64,000 bases of DNA. Source: Lepiota brunneoincarnata (taxonomy: Eukaryota > Basidiomycota > Agaricomycetes > Agaricales > Agaricaceae). A model generated the notes under the pieces. It was not told where the DNA came from. It made no database searches and was given only the letters and a program-made list of their open reading frames with translations. Every line of letters starts with the position of its first letter. Positions within the stretch are counted from its first letter, which is position 1. The stretch spans positions 248,001-312,000 of the forward strand of contig JAEBUN010000004.1 of assembly GCA_023014365.1 (NCBI GenBank). The letters run 5' to 3'. The translations under genes and the position numbers were made by a program. Below are positions 59,620-64,000 of the stretch, one piece after another.

Positions 59620-62517
59620 TCATAACATACCCATCCCATCCCCTTCGTCATCACCTCCCCATCCTCTTGCTACCGTCTCCTCTTCTGGCTCTGGCTCGGG
59701 GGTTCGCACACGCAATTCATCCCGTCCTGAGCCTTGTTCTGCATTAGAACCTCCACCAGCCAATTTACTACGAGATGTTGAATCAGATGGGGCAGCAGCT
59801 GGCTTGTCAGCCTGCCATGAGACCTGAACTTGCCCAACTGTCGGAATCTTGAGACCCTTTGCGAAACCCTATAAGGAAGTTTAGCGTTGCCACAGAGGGA
59901 GACAACGGGTTGTTAGACCTGTTCCGCGGCTGCACGCGTCTTGAACGTAACAACAACACCCCCGTTCTCTAACATATCGACTGAATCTAGCTGGCCAGTG
60001 GTCTTGTCACACGGGTGAGTTACAATATTTGTCACGAGCCACTGATGCAACATACCTCGTACCAGTCCTTCACCGCTTGCAAATTCTCGCTCCTCGCTCC
60101 TTTCAAAAGAAGCTTCTTAGGCCTGTTATCGAGGGTCATATTGAACCTCGAAGGCCCACCGCGTGGTGCACCACGAAAAAAACCGCGGCTGCCCCTTGCA
60201 CGACCGCGATAACCACCGCGATAAGGTGGGGCGCCGTTTTGCCAATCGCTCGATCCCATGTCAGTGTTCAAACCCAGACTCACAGCCTGGACGATACCAA
60301 ATCCTCACCCAACGGAACTAGAGCAGAAAAGACAAAAAACGCACCTCGGCTTTGAGTTTCTCCAGTTTCGCCTTTAGATCTTCTGCAGTTTCTTTTTTAT
60401 CGGTTGATTTCAATGGCGACGTCGAAACGGCGGTGGCACTGTGCAGGTCTAGCTCCTTGTCTAACCTCTCCCGTTCCTTTATTTCATGGTCGTCAGCGGT
60501 CGGAGTGGACTTCTTTGGGTTCGATGCAGGCGTGGTGGATATAGAAGTAGAATTGGCCGTCATCTCTTCTCCCAACTTCCTTAGTCTGGTCATGATATTC
60601 TTTTTTTCTTCCGGCGAGGCACTCTCTAGCGAAGCCATTAATGTCTTCTGTTCCCCGATCTGCTGCTCGAGAAGTTGCTGCTTGGCAGCTAATGCCGAGG
60701 ATGTGGCGCCAGCGGAGGTGGTGGGCGCCTTTCGAGCGGCTGTTGTCGTTGTCGATGCTGCTGGTGTAGGTGTTGTGGCACGGGCACCGCCGCCGCCCGA
60801 TTTAGTGGCCATATTCGCCACTGCAGGAGCAGACGCCGCCAACATTCTTGCGCCAATCCGTCCTTGCCCCTCCATTGGCCGATGCCAAAACACTTTGACG
60901 AAGCGGTTACTGAAGACTGCATCCTCTGATTTCCATGCAGCGTGGGCTTCCTCATGTGTTGAGAAGCTGACAAGAGCCTTTCCACTCATTTGGTCGATGG
61001 CGACGTTGGTAACCGCTCCAAAGCGCTTGAACCAGTCGTTGACGTTTGCCAAGGATAGCTTGTCCTCCGGAATTTTTTCAACGACCAAGGTCTTGTCATT
61101 TCTTCGCTCCGGCCGGAAGTTGTGCACATCTCCGCCAAAAGTGCCCCTTCCGCGCCCACGACCTCGGTAACCACCCCGATGAGTAGCAGCGCGTGTATCC
61201 ATGTCCACCTGCGACTGCATCGTCATGTAAGGCGCGGGTTGCATTCCCGGAAAGGCTTGTTGGCCATAAAGAACATCCATGCTTTGCGGCAAAGGTGGTG
61301 GGGGCTGGACCTGCGGGTTGTCGCCCATTGTTGTATCTTGCCCTGGAGCTTGGTTGTTTTCGGAGGACCCCTTAGAAGCAGCGGATTCCTGGGGTATTTG
61401 CGGCGTCAAATCTTGGATGACAGGCAGCTCTCCAGTGGCATGAACCACACCTCCATCTTCTTGTTGCGTCCGAGAAAGTATAGGGGGACGTTGGTGGTGT
61501 CTCGGACGCATGTCTATTCGAGCGTCATGTGGATCATAGCCGGGACTTGGCCCAAAGTGCATCGCTCCAGGGAACATTGACATAAAAGGCATACCAGGGG
61601 CAATGGGGTACAACTGTCCAGGCAGCATAGCATCATCCCCATGTGAATACTTGCACATCGCGCCGCGAGCACAGTAACCACTATCTACAGACAAGTCAGT
61701 AAGCTCTCCGTTGCTCAAACACACCTTGGCTTACTATAATAATCCCTGCAAATCCCTCGTTTCTGGTCAGGTGGCTGGTAGGATTGTGGTCGTCTCCCGC
61801 CGTTCATATGCCCCATTCCGCCCGTTCCTCCATTATGTGGAGCAGCATACACATCCATTCCGCCATTCGAATAACCACGTCCTCGCCCATCATCATCGCT
61901 TCCCTCCCAGTGCCCTGTGGATTGCCCGCCCCCATTCCCATACCTCGAAAATTGACCTTCAACGTTCACCCGGGGCCCTTTAGCTGAAGGACGTCCGCCC
62001 CTATCATCTGCCTCCATACTCCGTTTCCTGTCAGCATTTGAATCCACGGGCGAGGGTGTGATTAGATCGAGGGGTATTGGAATGCCATTGTCGACGGGTT
62101 TTGGGGAAGGTGGTGAGGCGGTGTAAGGTAGATATGATTTTGTGCGGAGAATAGTGAATAATGTGTCAATAAAAGATGAACATTCTGCATATTTATGCGT
62201 TCAAGACGTCAATGAAACTCGTTTTCCCCCTCGTGAATTATATTCCGAAAACAGACCTTTTTCCAGGAATTCATCAAGCTGGACCGACAGTTCTTTCCGC
62301 ATCTCCTGTTCTGGGACATTGTGTTTCAGAAGCGCAAGAACATAGTCCGCCAGCGCCCCCGGCTCGGCATCACATCTAATGAGAAACACGGTAGGAACCA
62401 ACAAACCTAGTCGGTCTATGAAGAGAAACAAAACAAGCGTTTGGAGACGTACATTGGCTCAAGGGTACGGACTAGCCATGGTTTCAGGTGGGGTGCCGTC
62501 GCGGGGTCATATATCAT
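59620..62517 (-). CDS. RNA-binding protein, RBM26/27 (Rmn1)-like, with CCCH finger and RRM
   Basis: Coding exons: 62517-62453, 62375-62257, 62184-61735, 61684-60345, 60286-60056, 60002-59919, 59868-59620; 845 residues. The N-terminal PWI-like block reads LKPWLVRTLEPICDAEPGAL then ADYVLALLKHN (about 9-40), the RBM26/27 hallmark. A CCCH finger CX8CX5CX3H follows (C RDYYNSGY C ARGAM C KYS H, about 205-225), then RGG-type stretches and an RRM (KTLVVEKIPEDKLSLANVND, about 408-482). A helical segment is near 540-585, with a second RRM-like C-terminal part in exons 5-7 and the end WGGDDEGDGMGML. In fission yeast the relative Rmn1 works with Red1/Mtl1 in nuclear RNA decay by the exosome; the same role here is inferred. 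The start at 62517 gives the family N-terminus; a second ATG at 62479 is out of frame. Confidence 0.9.
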
Positions 62518-64000
62518 ATCCAAAAGGTAGTAAGGGCGGTCGTGGTTGCAGGGAGAAATGCACAAACACTAAAAGTTCCATGACTTGGTCACATCGGCAA
62601 CTCCCGAACCTCCGGTCATCGATTATAGTCTTTCCAACCCATACCAGCTTTCTCGTACATCGCTGCCGCCGATAAATTGGTACGCAGTCAATCTATGGGT
62701 TTATACCCATGGTCATATTGCGGTAGTACGTTGAAGAGACGTGGATAGGGGGCTATGAGGGGCATAGATATAGGTTCTGATTTATATATGCACCAAAAAG
62801 CACCGCGCGAAAGGGAGAGCGGCGAGGGTTTATCTCGGAGCCGCTTCGAAGGCCACTAGGGTTTCGGGGCTTATTTCATTCCTTAATCTCCCCTCTCGTT
62901 TTCGCTCTGCCCGTGTTTTTGCCCCAGCTATGGGGCGTTTTCAGTGCCAGCATTATTGTCCCCGTATATGGATTTTTACTTATTTATTTTCCCGTGCCTT
63001 CTGTGAGTGGGAGAGGAGAGTAAAGTACTACAGATAAGTTGATGTACATGACATGCACTAGTACCTGAGCAACATACGCATGGGTACGCAATAACCATCG
63101 TGCTCGTCTCGACTTGCAGGCTTTTTTTAACCCTCCTTAGATCTATGTATTTGCATGGCGCTATTTTCCAGCTCTACGGAGCGAGATGAAGGCTCTGTCA
63201 TGTTAACTTTCGCCTGCCCTCTGCCAAAGTGTGTGCAGGCTGGGGGCTTCTGTGCGAGGTCCTGGACACCCGCAGTCTGTAGATATGGTACCTGTGTGAA
63301 TGACAGGTGCAAACCATGCCACTTGAAGTTCTGGTATGCCGCATTTGATAGACTGCTAGAGAAACCATTCAGAATGGGCGGTGATGCAGGCTCAGTGAAG
63401 ATGGACTTGAGGCGTAGACTATCACGCAGAAAAGGGGGAATTGAGAGGAGTGCTAAGATACAGACGAATATTCATCGATTCCATTTCCGATTCTGAGGTT
63501 AGGAGCAGATGGCTGAGCTGCTGTAATGTCTTCACAGGAACCATACGCTCGGCCCTACTGGCACGCACCAGTTGCACATGGAGCCAAGTATCCCCGCCAC
63601 CCCTTTCACTATCTCCACCCTATTTTATTCGCTGCGAGCCGCAAAACTGCTGGGATTTCTGCTCCGGACTTGTATCCAAAACAAGGAATATTATCAGCAT
63701 TCTCGCCCTAAGGTAGAGGGCTACTTTGAAATGATCAATGATTCCCAACGGGAGATGACCAAAACAACGCGTCTCGAGTGAGCAAGGAATCTCTCGTCCG
63801 TCCTCTGAAGGCAATGGTAGTATAGTCAAATGTCCCGTTAGGTTTGTCCCAGATTCTGAGTTTCATAATATTCCGAACTAAAGCGCTGAGCTTATGCATC
63901 CGAACAATTTTCTAGAGTGACCCGGACAAAAGCGCGAAAGAGCAGCGAAATTAAACGAATAAGTGAAAATAATTACCTGGCTGTGAAATATTCCAACGAA
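62518..64000. other. Right edge: promoter of RBM26/27-like gene and uncertain open frames
   Basis: The first about 500 bases likely hold the promoter. At 63155-63496 (+) a 113-codon frame has a Cys-rich stretch (7 Cys in about 40 residues) without signal peptide. At 63526-63711 a 61-codon frame begins MSSQEPYARPYWHAPVAHG. A gtagag donor could join the frame ending YYQHSRPK near 63712 to the next. I recognise none of these, and the window ends before a gene can be closed. Confidence 0.35.

Noticed and set aside
60352..61170. 272-codon plus-strand frame
   Set aside because: Antisense shadow of exon 4 of the RBM26/27-like gene.

Overview
This window looks like nuclear DNA of a mushroom-forming basidiomycete (Agaricomycetes). 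The protein genes are broken by many short introns (about 45-65 bases). The retroelement families on the left are those typical of agaric genomes. Several genes (SERF, Brl1/Brr6, Rmn1/RBM26-like, a fungal ADAM protease, a Cyc8 co-repressor) match fungal forms. I cannot name the species. All exon models below were made by hand, by matching splice sites to family motifs and checking reading phase.

Left part (1 to about 22,650): a nest of decayed transposons. An old chromodomain Ty3/gypsy element (413-19043) carries four later insertions: a second chromovirus (2580-10348, target duplication CCAAG), a solo LTR of that same family (14184-14833, duplication CAAAT), a probable solo LTR of another family (16238-16662), and a Tc1/mariner element inside its 3' LTR (17136-18806, TA duplication). 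The Tc1 transposase in turn holds a 54-base poly(A)-tailed insert with 15-base target duplications. A minus-strand DIRS/Ngaro-like retroelement remnant follows to about 22,000. CpG is nearly absent in the oldest parts, and many stops sit where CGA, CAA or TGG codons are expected, as after cytosine methylation and deamination.

Right part (22,761-62,517): a CpG-rich gene domain. In order: Cyc8/Ssn6 co-repressor (-), SERF/4F5 small protein (+), Brl1/Brr6 nuclear-envelope protein (-), mitochondrial ClpP (+), ADAM metalloprotease (-), Dbp3 RNA helicase (+), oxysterol-binding-protein homologue (+), a 1,889-residue coiled-coil protein of unknown function (-), branched-chain aminotransferase (+), a cytochrome P450 (+), and an RBM26/27 (Rmn1)-like RNA-binding protein (-). 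Mostly these are unrelated housekeeping genes; Brl1/ClpP, ADAM/Dbp3 and coiled-coil/BCAT are divergent pairs. I see no biosynthetic cluster.

Notable gene structures: two separate 6-base micro-exons (in ClpP and in the ADAM zinc site), a 14-base exon carrying the P450 oxygen-binding motif, a 7-base first coding exon in SERF, and two GC-AG introns, one of them inside the Dbp3 Walker A motif. I found no rRNA, complete tRNA or CRISPR array.
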